The notes below the pieces were generated by a model. That model did no database searches. It was not told the origin of the DNA and saw only the letters and a list, made by a program, of their open reading frames with translations. A stretch of DNA of 64,000 bases from a bacterium (lineage in GTDB: Bacteria > Desulfobacterota > Deferrisomatia > Deferrisomatales > Deferrisomataceae). Shown in pieces: positions 41,633-49,750 of the stretch. The position numbers and the translations under genes were made by a program. The first letter of the stretch is position 1, and each line of letters opens with the position of its first letter. The stretch is taken from contig JALUTY010000083.1 of NCBI GenBank assembly GCA_027021615.1, positions 1 through 64,000 on the forward strand. The letters are read 5' to 3'.

Positions 41633-42160
41633 TTGCGGTTTCTCTGCACTGTCCTCGTCGCACTGCTCTGTTCCACCCAACCGGCGCTGGCCCTGTTCGG
41701 TGCCGGGAAAAAACCCCAACCGGGCTCGGACGCGCCCACGTTCAACGCACCCCTTCTGGTGGGGGGCGACTTCGACCTTGCCCCCTATATCGGCACCAAC
41801 GCGATCCTCCTCGACTTCTGGTCCATCTACTGCGTCTCGTGCATCCAGGAGATGCCGAAGCTGGTGGACATCTACAACCGGTACAAGGACCAAGGGCTCG
41901 AGGCGGTGGCCGTGAATCTGGACAGCTTCGGTACCCGACGGGTCAAAAAGTTCGTGAAGGGTCTCGATTTCAGGGTGACCTACCCGATCGTGATCGACAA
42001 ACGCCGGGAGGTCGCTGCCAAATACGGCGTGAGCGTGCTGCCCACCACCGTGGTGATCGGCAAGGACGGCAAAGTGACCTACTACCACGTGGGGTACTCG
42101 CCCGGCGACGAGGAAGAGATCGAGCAGAAGGTGAAGGAGGCCCTGGGCGCAGGGCAGTGA
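41633..42160 (+). CDS. TlpA/ResA-type thioredoxin
   Basis: 175 aa with a signal peptide (about 1-21, ending PALA). The thioredoxin fold has FWSIYCVSCIQEMP (redox motif CVSC), VNLDSFG and the cis-Pro loop VSVLPTTVVIGKDGKV. The start is a TTG at 41633, with GGAGGA 5 nt upstream. No ATG or GTG lies at a sensible position. It is followed after 34 nt by a second thioredoxin of the same class, and together with the one at 36575 there are three TlpA-like proteins flanking the cytochrome block. The family exchanges disulphides in the periplasm, commonly for cytochrome c maturation. Confidence 0.85.
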   Translation: MRFLCTVLVALLCSTQPALALFGAGKKPQPGSDAPTFNAPLLVGGDFDLAPYIGTNAILLDFWSIYCVSCIQEMPKLVDIYNRYKDQGLEAVAVNLDSFGTRRVKKFVKGLDFRVTYPIVIDKRREVAAKYGVSVLPTTVVIGKDGKVTYYHVGYSPGDEEEIEQKVKEALGAGQ

Positions 42161-42194
42161 CCCACAACCCCCCCTCGGCAAGGAGTGACGCGCG

Positions 42195-42767
42195 ATGAAG
42201 CGTTCCTTGATCTCTCTGGTGATCGTGGCCGCATTGGCCGCCACGGTCGTTCCCCCGGCCCCTGCGACCGCTGGGGAGGCCACGGCGTTGAAAGGGAAGA
42301 AGGTGAACTCCAACGGCCTGTTGGCGGTGGGGTCCAAGGCGTTGCCGTTCACACTGAAAGATCTGGACGGCAACACGGTGAGCCTGGACCAGTTCCAAGG
42401 CCGCAAGGCGGTGCTTGTCACCTTCTGGTCGTTCTTCTGTGGCCCATGCCGGGAGGAGATCCCCCTGCTGGACCAGATCCTGAAGAAGTACCAGGACCAG
42501 GGTTTCGAGATGCTGGCCATCAACCTCGACGGCCCCAAGCTCGCGAAGGCGGTCCGCCGGTACGTGGACTCCAACGGCTTTTCGTTCCGCGTGCTGTGGG
42601 AAGAGATCGACGGGGTGAGCTACAAGACTGCGGATGCCTACGGCGTCGCCGGCACCCCGAGCCTGGTGCTGGTGGGCAAGGAGGGCAGAGTGCTGTGGAC
42701 CCACGTGGGCCGGGAGGAACCGGCGAAGATCGAGGCCGTGATCCGCAAGGCCCTCGGGAAGGGGTAA
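42195..42767 (+). CDS. TlpA/ResA-type thioredoxin
   Basis: 190 aa with a signal peptide (about 1-26, ending PATAGEA). The redox motif CGPC lies in FWSFFCGPCREEIPLL, with NLDGPK and the cis-Pro loop GVAGTPSLVLVGKEGRV further on. The N-terminal part before the fold (NGLLAVGSKALPFTLKDLDGN) is the usual AhpC/TSA/TlpA lead. AAGGAG stands 8 nt before the ATG. It forms a two-gene unit with the thioredoxin 34 nt upstream. A terminator-like hairpin follows at 42802-42830. Role probably thiol reduction in the periplasm, linked to cytochrome assembly. Confidence 0.88.
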   Translation: MKRSLISLVIVAALAATVVPPAPATAGEATALKGKKVNSNGLLAVGSKALPFTLKDLDGNTVSLDQFQGRKAVLVTFWSFFCGPCREEIPLLDQILKKYQDQGFEMLAINLDGPKLAKAVRRYVDSNGFSFRVLWEEIDGVSYKTADAYGVAGTPSLVLVGKEGRVLWTHVGREEPAKIEAVIRKALGKG

Positions 42768-42801
42768 GGCCCGCATCTCGCTCCGCCCCGACCGCAAAAA
42801 G

Positions 42802-42830
42802 AGGCGCCGCTCCCGAGGGGCGGCGCCTTT
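42802..42830 (+). terminator. Rho-independent-type terminator after the thioredoxin pair
   Basis: AGGCGCCGC and GCGGCGCCT form a 9-bp stem with a short GC-rich loop. AAAAA precedes it and TTT follows. It lies 35 nt after the thioredoxin stop and just before the convergent tRNA gene, so it may serve both strands. Confidence 0.75.
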
Positions 42831-42838
42831 CGTCGTCG

Positions 42839-42914
42839 TGGAGCGGGCGACGGGATTCGAACCCGCGACTCTCAGCTTGGGAAGCTGATACTCTACCAGC
42901 TGAGTTACGCCCGC
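42839..42914 (-). tRNA. tRNA-Gly (anticodon CCC)
   Basis: A full cloverleaf on the minus strand, 76 nt. The acceptor stem GCGGGCG pairs with CGCCCGC. The anticodon stem TCAGC/GCTGA has the loop TTCCCAA, giving anticodon CCC. The T arm GCGGG-TTCGAAT-CCCGT is canonical. The 3' CCA is encoded at 42839-42841. Confidence 0.96.
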
Positions 42915-42933
42915 ACCGTCCGGAGGGTTGATG

Positions 42934-42961
42934 ATTATAGGCATACGCTCCCTCTTGTCAA
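42934..42961 (-). promoter_or_regulatory. Consensus sigma-70 promoter of tRNA-Gly
   Basis: TTGACA and TATAAT on the minus strand, separated by 16 nt, are exact consensus hexamers. The -10 box lies 20 bases upstream of the tRNA 5' end. It is one of the few AT-rich stretches in this part of the window. Confidence 0.88.
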
Positions 42962-43037
42962 CGCCAAAGTTTCTCCGACCGGGCGGCCGGTTCCGGGCCG
43001 CCCCCGATCGACCTTTCTCGAGCCGGTGACCGACGCC

Positions 43038-43235
43038 ATGACCGACGAGCCCTGGTTTCGCCCCGCCGGCGCCCTCCCCGGCCGGCTGTACGTACCGACC
43101 GGCAAGGGCGGCAAGAAGCACCCCTGCCCGGAGTGCTATTGGTGCCAGTGGTGCCCCGAGATCCGATGCCAGGCCTGCCGGTCCTGCCAGAGGAGGCGCC
43201 CCGAGGAGCCGAGGGATCAGGCCACGAACAGGTAG
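43038..43235 (+). CDS. Cysteine-rich miniprotein, possible zinc-binding
   Basis: 65 aa with seven cysteines packed into about 22 residues: CPECYWCQWC then CQACRSC. The CxxC pairs suggest a zinc or iron-sulphur site. The protein is hydrophilic, with no signal peptide or membrane helix. The ATG at 43038 has GGTGA 7 nt upstream. A GTG at 43026 is the alternative. Its last 19 bases overlap the end of the convergent glycosyltransferase gene. I do not recognise the family. Confidence 0.6.
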   Translation: MTDEPWFRPAGALPGRLYVPTGKGGKKHPCPECYWCQWCPEIRCQACRSCQRRRPEEPRDQATNR

Positions 43236-44173
43236 TCCTGGCCCTCTCGCACCCCGGGGGCCACGCACCGTCGCACCCGGTCGCGTACCGTGGCTGCCCC
43301 GAAGCAAAACAGCGCCATCCCCTCCCAGCGAGGCCCGGCCGAGCCCGGCTTCCACTCGAAGCCCCGAGCCCCCACGCCCCGGGACCGGAGGGCCCGGGTC
43401 CAGTCGGTCAGGGTCTGCCCCCGTCCGAACACCGTGACGTTCCCGATGCCCCGGGACACAAGCTCGGCGGCCAGGTGGCGGGCCTTCACGGCCCGGAACG
43501 CTCCGACCCCCATCCGTGCCGACCGGCGGGTCTCGCGGCCCGGGTGTTCCCGCCACAGGTACAGGACCCGGGGCACCTTTCCGATCCGGTACCCCAGGCG
43601 GTGCCACCGCAGCAGCAGGTCCAGGTCCTCCGGGCCGTCCCCCTCCCACCATCCCCCAGCCGCCATCAAGGCCCCCGTCCGGATCGCCAGGGTGGCATGG
43701 GTCACGGTGCACTCCACGTAGCGCTCGCGGGCGATCTGCCCGGGAAGGGCCAGGCGGTTCTGCCACCGCAGGTACGAGGCCATGCGCTCGGACACCCGAG
43801 CCGCTGGGAACAGCCGCACCCGGCTTCCCACTGCCTGCCAAGAGGGGTTCCGCTCCAGAGCGTCCACCAATGCCCCCAACCGGTCGGGGTGACACACGTC
43901 ATCGGCGTCCATGCGGACCGCCACCGGTGCCGACACCTCCCTCAAGGCCCGGTTCAGGGCGGCAGCGACCCCCCGGCCGGCCCCGGGAATCAGGGTCAAC
44001 CGCCGGTCGCCCCCGGCCGCTCGGACCAGGGCCTCGACCGAGTCGTCGTGGCTGCAGTCATCCACCGCGATCAGGCGCCAGTCGGTCAGCCGTTGGCGCC
44101 ACAGGCTCTGCCAGGCTTGGGCGATCCACGGCCCGGCGTTCCGAAACGGCATGAGGATGTCCACGGCGGGCAC
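43217..44173 (-). CDS. Family 2 glycosyltransferase
   Basis: 318 aa, GT-A fold. The N-terminal VDILMPFRNAGPWIAQAWQS starts the nucleotide-sugar-binding domain, with IAVDDCSHDDS near residue 35. The metal-binding DxD is in VRMDADDVCHPDRL, and an ED acceptor-side motif in GPEDLDLLLRWHRLGY. The C-terminal 90 residues do not resemble a known domain, and there is no transmembrane helix. The start is a GTG at 44173, with GAAGG 6 nt upstream. The long open frame upstream lacks GT sequence. Such enzymes add sugars to polysaccharide, lipid or protein. The substrate is not evident. Divergent from the response-regulator gene at 44271. Confidence 0.85.
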   Translation of the reverse strand: MPAVDILMPFRNAGPWIAQAWQSLWRQRLTDWRLIAVDDCSHDDSVEALVRAAGGDRRLTLIPGAGRGVAAALNRALREVSAPVAVRMDADDVCHPDRLGALVDALERNPSWQAVGSRVRLFPAARVSERMASYLRWQNRLALPGQIARERYVECTVTHATLAIRTGALMAAGGWWEGDGPEDLDLLLRWHRLGYRIGKVPRVLYLWREHPGRETRRSARMGVGAFRAVKARHLAAELVSRGIGNVTVFGRGQTLTDWTRALRSRGVGARGFEWKPGSAGPRWEGMALFCFGAATVRDRVRRCVAPGVREGQDYLFVA

Positions 44174-44270
44174 GCTTGCCTTCCCTCGGGGCTGTGGTAG
44201 CGTGGGTTCACGCGTCCGTCCGCGTCCGTGACGCGGGGTCCGGGGCAACGAGGCGCGAGGGGGTGTGCCG

Positions 44271-45263
44271 ATGATCGACACGATCCTGTACGTGGAGGAC
44301 GAGCCCGGTCTGGTTCGGCTGGCCGAGGTGGTGTTTCGGAAGATCGGCTTCGTGGGGCGCATCGTGTCGGCGGCGAGTCTGGCCGAGGCTCGGCTCGCTT
44401 TGGCCGGCATCCGAAAAGGGGGGTCCCTTCCCAAGCTGGTGGTGACCGATCTCGGGCTCCCGGACGGCTCGGGCCTCGAGCTGGTCCGCCACATCAAGGA
44501 GGACCCAAGCCTGCGCGCCGTGCCCGTGGTGGTGCTGTCGGGTTCGGCCACCCCGGAGACCGTGACCGAGGCGTACGCCCTGGGGGCCAACGCTTTCCTG
44601 TCGAAGTCGCCCGCCGCCGGCGACCTCCTGTCGGCCATGGAGGGGCTGGTTCGGTGCTGGCTCCGGGAGGTGGAGCTGCCCAGCCCCCGGATCGGCGACC
44701 GGCTCCAGTGGGCCCTGGCCCGGGCCGTGGGCTACGAGACCCGGGTGGCCCAGATCTACCTGGAGCTGGCCCGGCGGCTCCGGGCGGACCCCGAGGCCCT
44801 TCGGTTCTGGCTCGATCTGGCCCTGGCCGAGGGCAACCACGCCAACCTCCTCCGGTTCTTCGAGTCCCTGGTGGAAGACTCCGAGGCCCCCGCGTCCGTG
44901 CTCGATCGGCTCGAAGGCCAACTCATCAAGGTGGAGACCTGTGTGGCCGGGGTCGAGATGGGCCTTGGTGCCCGGCCGGAACTGGACCGGGGCGGAGCGC
45001 TGGAGATCACCCTGCGCATCGAGGAGAGCCCCAGCGAGGAGCTGATCCTGGCCGGCCTCGGGGTCCTCCTCCCCTCCGCGCCGGGGGCGGTGGCCACCTT
45101 GGCCGAGAGCCTGGCCGAGCACGCGGCCCACATCGCGGACGGGGTCCGACGGATGACCCCACGGCAGGACCTGTGGGCACGGGCCGGGGCGTTCCTCACC
45201 CGGGCACAGGCGCTGCGGGACCGGTTTGCAGGGGAAGGGGCCGACGAGTCCCACGCCCTCTGA
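44271..45263 (+). CDS. Response-regulator receiver fused to a ferritin-like helical domain
   Basis: 330 aa. Residues 1-120 form a receiver domain with acidic residues Glu9-Asp10-Glu11 (YVEDEPG), phosphoacceptor Asp60 (VVTDLGLPDGSG), Ser90 and Lys112 (FLSKSP). The C-terminal 200 residues are helical and look ferritin- or rubrerythrin-like, with YETRVAQIYLELARRL, then ALAEGNHANLLRFF giving an E...ExxH pattern, and a later ESLAEHAAHI. The ATG at 44271 follows GAGGGGG by 7 nt. A GTG at 44265 is in frame but closer to it. No kinase is adjacent. A receiver controlling a di-iron-type or stress-sensing domain is an unusual combination. Confidence 0.8.
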   Translation: MIDTILYVEDEPGLVRLAEVVFRKIGFVGRIVSAASLAEARLALAGIRKGGSLPKLVVTDLGLPDGSGLELVRHIKEDPSLRAVPVVVLSGSATPETVTEAYALGANAFLSKSPAAGDLLSAMEGLVRCWLREVELPSPRIGDRLQWALARAVGYETRVAQIYLELARRLRADPEALRFWLDLALAEGNHANLLRFFESLVEDSEAPASVLDRLEGQLIKVETCVAGVEMGLGARPELDRGGALEITLRIEESPSEELILAGLGVLLPSAPGAVATLAESLAEHAAHIADGVRRMTPRQDLWARAGAFLTRAQALRDRFAGEGADESHAL

Positions 45264-45285
45264 GACGACGACGGATCTCGCCGCC

Positions 45286-46620
45286 TCAGCCCGCCAGATC
45301 GAGCCCCTCCACCAGAAGCGGTGGGGCTCCGAGTCCACCGTGCATCTCCAGGTCCGTGCCCACCACGGCCACCCGCCGCAGCAGCTCTTCCACGGTCCCG
45401 GCCAGGGCCGCGCCGGTCACGGGGTGGGCCGGCACCCCTCCCTCGAACCAGATCCCCGAGCACCCCACGGAGAACTCACCGGTGACCGGATCGGCCGTGT
45501 GAAGCCCCAGCACGTCACGGACCCACAGCCCCCGACCGGCAAGGGCCATGAGATCCTCGGTGCCCCCGCCCTCGCCGGGAGCCCAGATCAGGTTGCTCAC
45601 GTGGGGCCGGGGCGGGACCGTGGCCCCCCCGGCCGCGTTGCCCGTGGAGCTCCGCCCGGCACGGCTGCCGCTGGACCGATCGTAAAGGAACCCCTTTAAC
45701 ACCCCCCGATCGATCACCTCCGTGAGCTGCCGGGGTACCCCCTCGTCGTCCACCGGCCGCGTCTCGATCCCGCCCGGTCGAAGCCCCTCGTCCCGGATGA
45801 TGACGCTCCGGGCCGCCACCACCGCGCCCTCCTCCCGGAACAACCCCATCCCCTTCTCCACGGTCTCTCCGAGAAACGACGGGGCGAGCACGGCCAGGAG
45901 GTCTGCCGCGACACGGGCGTCCAGGACCAGGGGGAACCGACCCGTGGGAGCCGGGCGGGCTCCCAGCAGCTCCACCGCCCGGCCGGCCGCATCGGCCGCA
46001 AGGCGGGCCGGGGACAGCTCGGCCCACTGCCGGGCCTCGGCCGACGACCAGCCGGTCTGGGCCGTGCTTCCCTCGGCCGCAGACACCTCGAGGGAGGCGG
46101 AGACCGAGGTCTCGACCCATGCCACCTCTTCGGTCCGGTGGTTTCGGATCGTCCGGCGGATCACCACCGCTTCTGCCGAGGGCTTCCGCACGGAGACCAC
46201 CCGAGGGTCCCCAGCCCGGGCGGTCCGGTCCAGGGTCTGAACGAGCCCGGCCAGGTCGGCGGCGGTGAGCGCTTCCACCCGGGAGTCCCGGATCGCCAGA
46301 TCGCCGACCGGCGGAGGCCCCAAGGGGCCCTCCAGGTCCGCAGCCGGCACCGGGTCCTGGGCCCCGGCGGCCTGGCGTGCCCAACCCATCAGATCGCCGG
46401 GATCCCACCGAGAGCCAGGGCCGAGGGGCACGGCGGCAAACCCCACCCGGCCGCCCCCCAGATCCAACCGCACCGACAGGTAGGACTCGCGCCACCGCTC
46501 CACGGCCGCCTCCCCCTCACCGCCCTCGACCCGGATGCCCCGCTCCTCCCACACCGAGGCCTGCCAAGGGCGCCCGGCCGCCGCCCGGCTCAGGGCCTCC
46601 CACAGATCGGCGGGCATCAT
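45286..46620 (-). CDS. TldD/PmbA-family protein (PmbA/TldE-like)
   Basis: 444 aa. The TldD/PmbA fold is visible in the central RFPLVLDARVAADLLAVLAPSFLGETVEKGMGLF, in VIDRGVLKGFLYDRSSGSRAG with STGNAAGG, and in the C-terminal SNLIWAPGEGGGTEDLM and SGIWFEGG. The HExxxH zinc motif of TldD is absent, as expected for the PmbA/TldE partner. The family forms peptidases that mature modified peptides such as microcin B17 and act on CcdA. The ATG at 46620 overlaps the previous stop (ATGATG), so it is the last gene of the overlapping nadK-recN-GNAT-pmbA operon. A TldD partner is not seen here. Confidence 0.85.
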   Translation of the reverse strand: MMPADLWEALSRAAAGRPWQASVWEERGIRVEGGEGEAAVERWRESYLSVRLDLGGGRVGFAAVPLGPGSRWDPGDLMGWARQAAGAQDPVPAADLEGPLGPPPVGDLAIRDSRVEALTAADLAGLVQTLDRTARAGDPRVVSVRKPSAEAVVIRRTIRNHRTEEVAWVETSVSASLEVSAAEGSTAQTGWSSAEARQWAELSPARLAADAAGRAVELLGARPAPTGRFPLVLDARVAADLLAVLAPSFLGETVEKGMGLFREEGAVVAARSVIIRDEGLRPGGIETRPVDDEGVPRQLTEVIDRGVLKGFLYDRSSGSRAGRSSTGNAAGGATVPPRPHVSNLIWAPGEGGGTEDLMALAGRGLWVRDVLGLHTADPVTGEFSVGCSGIWFEGGVPAHPVTGAALAGTVEELLRRVAVVGTDLEMHGGLGAPPLLVEGLDLAG

Positions 46621-47081
46621 GGGTCCAGCTCCCGCATCACCGCCACCTCGTCGCACTCGGGGAACTTGGAGCAATGGAGGCAGTCCTTCCAGACCTTGTG
46701 GGGGAGCTGGGACTTCTCCACCTCGTGGAACCCCATCTTGGCGAAGAACCCCGGTCGGTAGGTGAGGGCGAAAAGCCGCCGCAGCCCCAGGCACCGGGCC
46801 TGCTCCAGGCAGGCGTCCACGAGGTGGCGGCCGATGCCCCGGCCCTGGAGATCCTGCCGCACGGCCAGAGAACGAACCTCCCCCAGATCCACCCAGCAGA
46901 TGTGCAGGGCCGAGAGGCCCACGATCTCGTCGCCGCGCCACGCCACCACAAAGTCCCGAACGTTCTCGTACAGGTCCAGCCAGGACCGCGACAGGACCAA
47001 CCCTTCCCGGGCGTAGTCGTCGAGAATGGTTTTCATGGCCTCCACGTCCTGGAGGCGGGCCGGAGCCACGGAGATCGTCAC
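46617..47081 (-). CDS. GNAT N-acetyltransferase (ArgA-like)
   Basis: 154 aa, a single GNAT fold with beta-strand 4 to motif A (VDLGEVRSLAVRQDLQGRGIGRHLVDACL), where RGIG binds acetyl-CoA, and FALTYRPGFFAKMGFHEV. The C-terminus adds a Cys-rich stretch, CLHCSKFPEC, that recalls the short ArgA-type acetyltransferases (N-acetylglutamate synthases) of related bacteria. The start is a GTG at 47081 that overlaps the recN stop (GTGA). Substrate not proved: glutamate for arginine synthesis is the best guess. Two genes downstream of nadK in the overlapping operon. Confidence 0.82.
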   Translation of the reverse strand: MTISVAPARLQDVEAMKTILDDYAREGLVLSRSWLDLYENVRDFVVAWRGDEIVGLSALHICWVDLGEVRSLAVRQDLQGRGIGRHLVDACLEQARCLGLRRLFALTYRPGFFAKMGFHEVEKSQLPHKVWKDCLHCSKFPECDEVAVMRELDP

Positions 47082-48757
47082 GGCGCAAACCTTTCCACCA
47101 GCTCCTGCGCATGCCGCAGCGAGGTTTCGGTCACATGGCGCCCGCCGAGCATCCGGGCCAGCTCCTCCAACCGGTCCCGGCCGATCAGGGGGCGCACCCG
47201 GGTCACGGTCCGGCCGTCTCGGACCTCCTTCTCCACCCTCAGGTGGCCGGTGGCCCGGGCCGCGATCTGGGGCAGGTGGGTGATGCACAGCACCTGGCCG
47301 TGCTCGGCCAGACGGGCCAGGCGGTCGGCCACGGCGTCGGCCGTGGCCCCTCCGATGCCCGCGTCCACCTCGTCGAACACCAACGTGCCCCCTCCTCCCC
47401 GATCCCGCAACGCGTTCTTCACGGCCAGCAGCAGACGGGACAGCTCTCCCCCCGACGCCACCCGGGCCAGGGGACGAGCCGGCTCTCCGGGGTTCGCGGC
47501 CAGCAGGAACCGCACCCGATCCCCACCCTCCGGGCCCGGCTCCACAGGTTCCACCTCCACCTGGAAACGCGCCCGGCCCATGGCGAGGTGGGCCAGCTCC
47601 TCGGCGACCCGGGTCTCGAGGGTTCGGGCCGCCTCCCCACGAAAGGCCCGTACCCCGGCCACGGCCCGCTCCAACGCGGCCCGGGCGGCCCCCAGCTCCC
47701 GGCGGGCAGCATCCAGGTTCCATTCCAGGGCCTCGATCTCGGCCAGCTCGGCCTCCATGGTCCCCAGGCGAGCCAGCACCGTGTCCACACCGGCCCCGTG
47801 CTTGCGCTCCAGGCGGCGGATCGTCTCCATGCGCGCCTCAATCGCATCGAGCCGAGCCGGGTCCGCCTCCACGGCCCCCAGGCGGCGGCGCACCCGCAAC
47901 GCGGCCTCGTCCACCAAGGCCGCAGCCTCTGCCACCAGGTCCAGGATCTCGCCGGCCCCGTCGTCCCAGGCCCGGGCCCCCTCCAGCTCCCGCTGAGCCC
48001 GGCCCAGCCGGGCCCAGGCCGCGGTCTCGGCTGCGTACAGCTCGGCCTCTGCCCGGCCATAGGCCTCCCGGAGCCGCGCCGCATGGGCCAGGAGGTCGCG
48101 CTCGGCCCGGAGCCGCTCGTCCTCCCCTGGTTCCAGACCGGCCGCACGGATCTCCTCAATCTGGAACCGCAGGAGGTCGGCCCGCTCGCGGCCCTCCCGC
48201 TCCAAGCGCTCCAGCCGGTCCACCTCGGCCCGGGCCGTCTGCCACGCGCGGTACGACTCCTGACACGCACTCAGGGCCGCCCGGCCCTCCGCCCCCAGGG
48301 CCCCGTCCAGGAGCCGGCCGTGCTCCTCCTCCCGAAGCAGGGCCTGGTGCTGGTGCTGGCTCGACACCTCCACCAGGTGAGCACCCATCCGGGCCAGCAC
48401 CCCGAGGGGCACCAGGGCCCCGTTCACGTGGGCCCGGCTGCGGCCGTCCCCGGTCACGGTGCGGCTCACGATCAGGGGCTCGTCGGGCTCCCACGGCACC
48501 CCTGCCTCCTCCAAAATCAACCCCGTCGCTTCGCGTGCGGGACCCTTGGGCGAGAACACCCCCTCGACCCGGGCCTGGACCGCCCCGGCCCGAACCCAGT
48601 CCCTTCGGGCCCTATCGCCCAACAGGAGCCCCAGGGCCTGGAGCAGCAACGACTTGCCGGCCCCGGTCTCGCCCGTGAGCACGGTGAAGCCGGGGGAGAA
48701 CTCCAGCTCCAGCTCGTCCACGAGGGCGAAGTCGCGGATGCGCACCCACTCGATCAC
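47078..48757 (-). CDS. recN: DNA repair protein RecN
   Basis: 559 aa. SMC-like ATPase head in two halves: Walker A GETGAGKS at 29-36 and, near the C-terminus, the ABC signature VASGGELSRLLLA and Walker B GGGTLVFDEVDAGIGG, with a coiled-coil arm rich in Arg and Ala between. RecN joins broken DNA ends in recombinational repair. The start is a GTG at 48757, with GGAGGAGGGG before it, and it overlaps the nadK stop as GTGA, so the genes are translationally coupled. The nadK-recN order is common in bacteria. Confidence 0.95.
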   Translation of the reverse strand: MIEWVRIRDFALVDELELEFSPGFTVLTGETGAGKSLLLQALGLLLGDRARRDWVRAGAVQARVEGVFSPKGPAREATGLILEEAGVPWEPDEPLIVSRTVTGDGRSRAHVNGALVPLGVLARMGAHLVEVSSQHQHQALLREEEHGRLLDGALGAEGRAALSACQESYRAWQTARAEVDRLERLEREGRERADLLRFQIEEIRAAGLEPGEDERLRAERDLLAHAARLREAYGRAEAELYAAETAAWARLGRAQRELEGARAWDDGAGEILDLVAEAAALVDEAALRVRRRLGAVEADPARLDAIEARMETIRRLERKHGAGVDTVLARLGTMEAELAEIEALEWNLDAARRELGAARAALERAVAGVRAFRGEAARTLETRVAEELAHLAMGRARFQVEVEPVEPGPEGGDRVRFLLAANPGEPARPLARVASGGELSRLLLAVKNALRDRGGGGTLVFDEVDAGIGGATADAVADRLARLAEHGQVLCITHLPQIAARATGHLRVEKEVRDGRTVTRVRPLIGRDRLEELARMLGGRHVTETSLRHAQELVERFAP

Positions 48758-49599
48758 CGCCCCTCCTCCAACCCGGGAGAGCCTCCCCACATGAGCTTGG
48801 TGCGCACGACCCGGTAGTAGTCCCGCTCGGCCGAGCGCACCAGCAGGACCCGGCTCGTCCCCCGCCCCACCGTGACCCGGTCTCCCTCGTCCAGCTCCAT
48901 GCCCTCCTGCCCGTCAAGGGTCAGGAACACCTCCCCGTTCTTCGAGGCCAGCCGCACCTCCACCCGACAGGTGTCTGGCAGCAGGATCGGCCGTTGGGTC
49001 AGGGTGTGGGGGCAGATGGGCGACAGGACCAGGGCGGGCACCTGGGGCTGTACGATCGGCCCTCCGGCCGAGAGGCTGTAGGCCGTGGATCCGGTGGGGG
49101 TGGCCGCGATCAGCCCATCGCCCCGGTAGTTGGTGAGGTACGCCCCGTCCACCCGCACCTCCAGGTCGCTGATCCGCGCGAGGGCCCCCTTGTTGAACAC
49201 CACGTCGTTCAAGACCCGGAACCGCTGAATCACACGTCCCTGCCGCACCACCTCCCCCTCCAGGGTGGTGCGCGGGTCCACGGTCCAGCCCTCCTCCCGG
49301 ATCCGCTCCAACGTGGAGAACAGCTCGGCCACGGGGATCTCGGTCAAAAACCCCAGGAACCCGATGTTCACACCCAGGATCGGGATCTCCCGGCCGCCCA
49401 AGGCCCTCACCGCCGCGAGCAGCGTCCCGTCGCCCCCCAGCACCACCACCAGGTCTGCCCGGTCCGGGGTCTGGCCGAAACGCCCGTCTTCCAGCACCCG
49501 GATCCCCCGGGCCCGAGCCCACCGGCACAGATCCTCAGCGGCCCCGTCGGCCTCGGGGGAGCTGCGCTTGCGGAATACAGACAACACGCGAAGGGGCAA
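48754..49599 (-). CDS. nadK: NAD kinase
   Basis: 281 aa. The GGDGT motif at 55-59 (VVVLGGDGTLLAAVR) is the diagnostic NAD kinase signature, and NDVVFNKG and TPTGSTAYSLSAGGPI form the rest of the NAD and ATP pocket. It makes NADP from NAD in the cytosol. The start is a TTG at 49599, with CCGGAG upstream. A GTG at 49587 is the alternative. First gene of the operon nadK-recN-GNAT-pmbA, in which each stop overlaps the next start by four bases. The upstream gap (49600-49750) holds short repeats. Confidence 0.95.
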   Translation of the reverse strand: MPLRVLSVFRKRSSPEADGAAEDLCRWARARGIRVLEDGRFGQTPDRADLVVVLGGDGTLLAAVRALGGREIPILGVNIGFLGFLTEIPVAELFSTLERIREEGWTVDPRTTLEGEVVRQGRVIQRFRVLNDVVFNKGALARISDLEVRVDGAYLTNYRGDGLIAATPTGSTAYSLSAGGPIVQPQVPALVLSPICPHTLTQRPILLPDTCRVEVRLASKNGEVFLTLDGQEGMELDEGDRVTVGRGTSRVLLVRSAERDYYRVVRTKLMWGGSPGLEEGR

Positions 49600-49611
49600 A
49601 CGACCGGCTCC

Positions 49612-49735
49612 GGAAACGTGGGAACGTCAGGACGCTATGACGTTGGAACGTTGGGAGGCTAGGACGTTGGGACGCTTCGCGTCTGCTGGGCGGCTTCCAG
49701 CCTTCTGGCTTCCTAGCCTTCTAGCTTTTCAGCCG
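49612..49735. repeat. Degenerate short tandem repeats between divergent nadK and rarA
   Basis: Units such as GACGTTGGAACGTTGGGA, GGCTAGGACGTTGGGACG and then CTTCCAGCCTTCTGGCTTCC, TAGCCTTCTAGC fill most of the gap. The same unit types occur at 4234, 39555 and 54425. Promoters for both genes must lie here, but none stands out. Confidence 0.6.
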
Positions 49736-49750
49736 GTATTCTAACAAACC

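Noticed and set aside
41236-41745. Frames on the minus strand across the 177-bp inverted-repeat segment
   Set aside because: They overlap the thioredoxin start and the repeat ends. No coding bias, so treated as non-coding.
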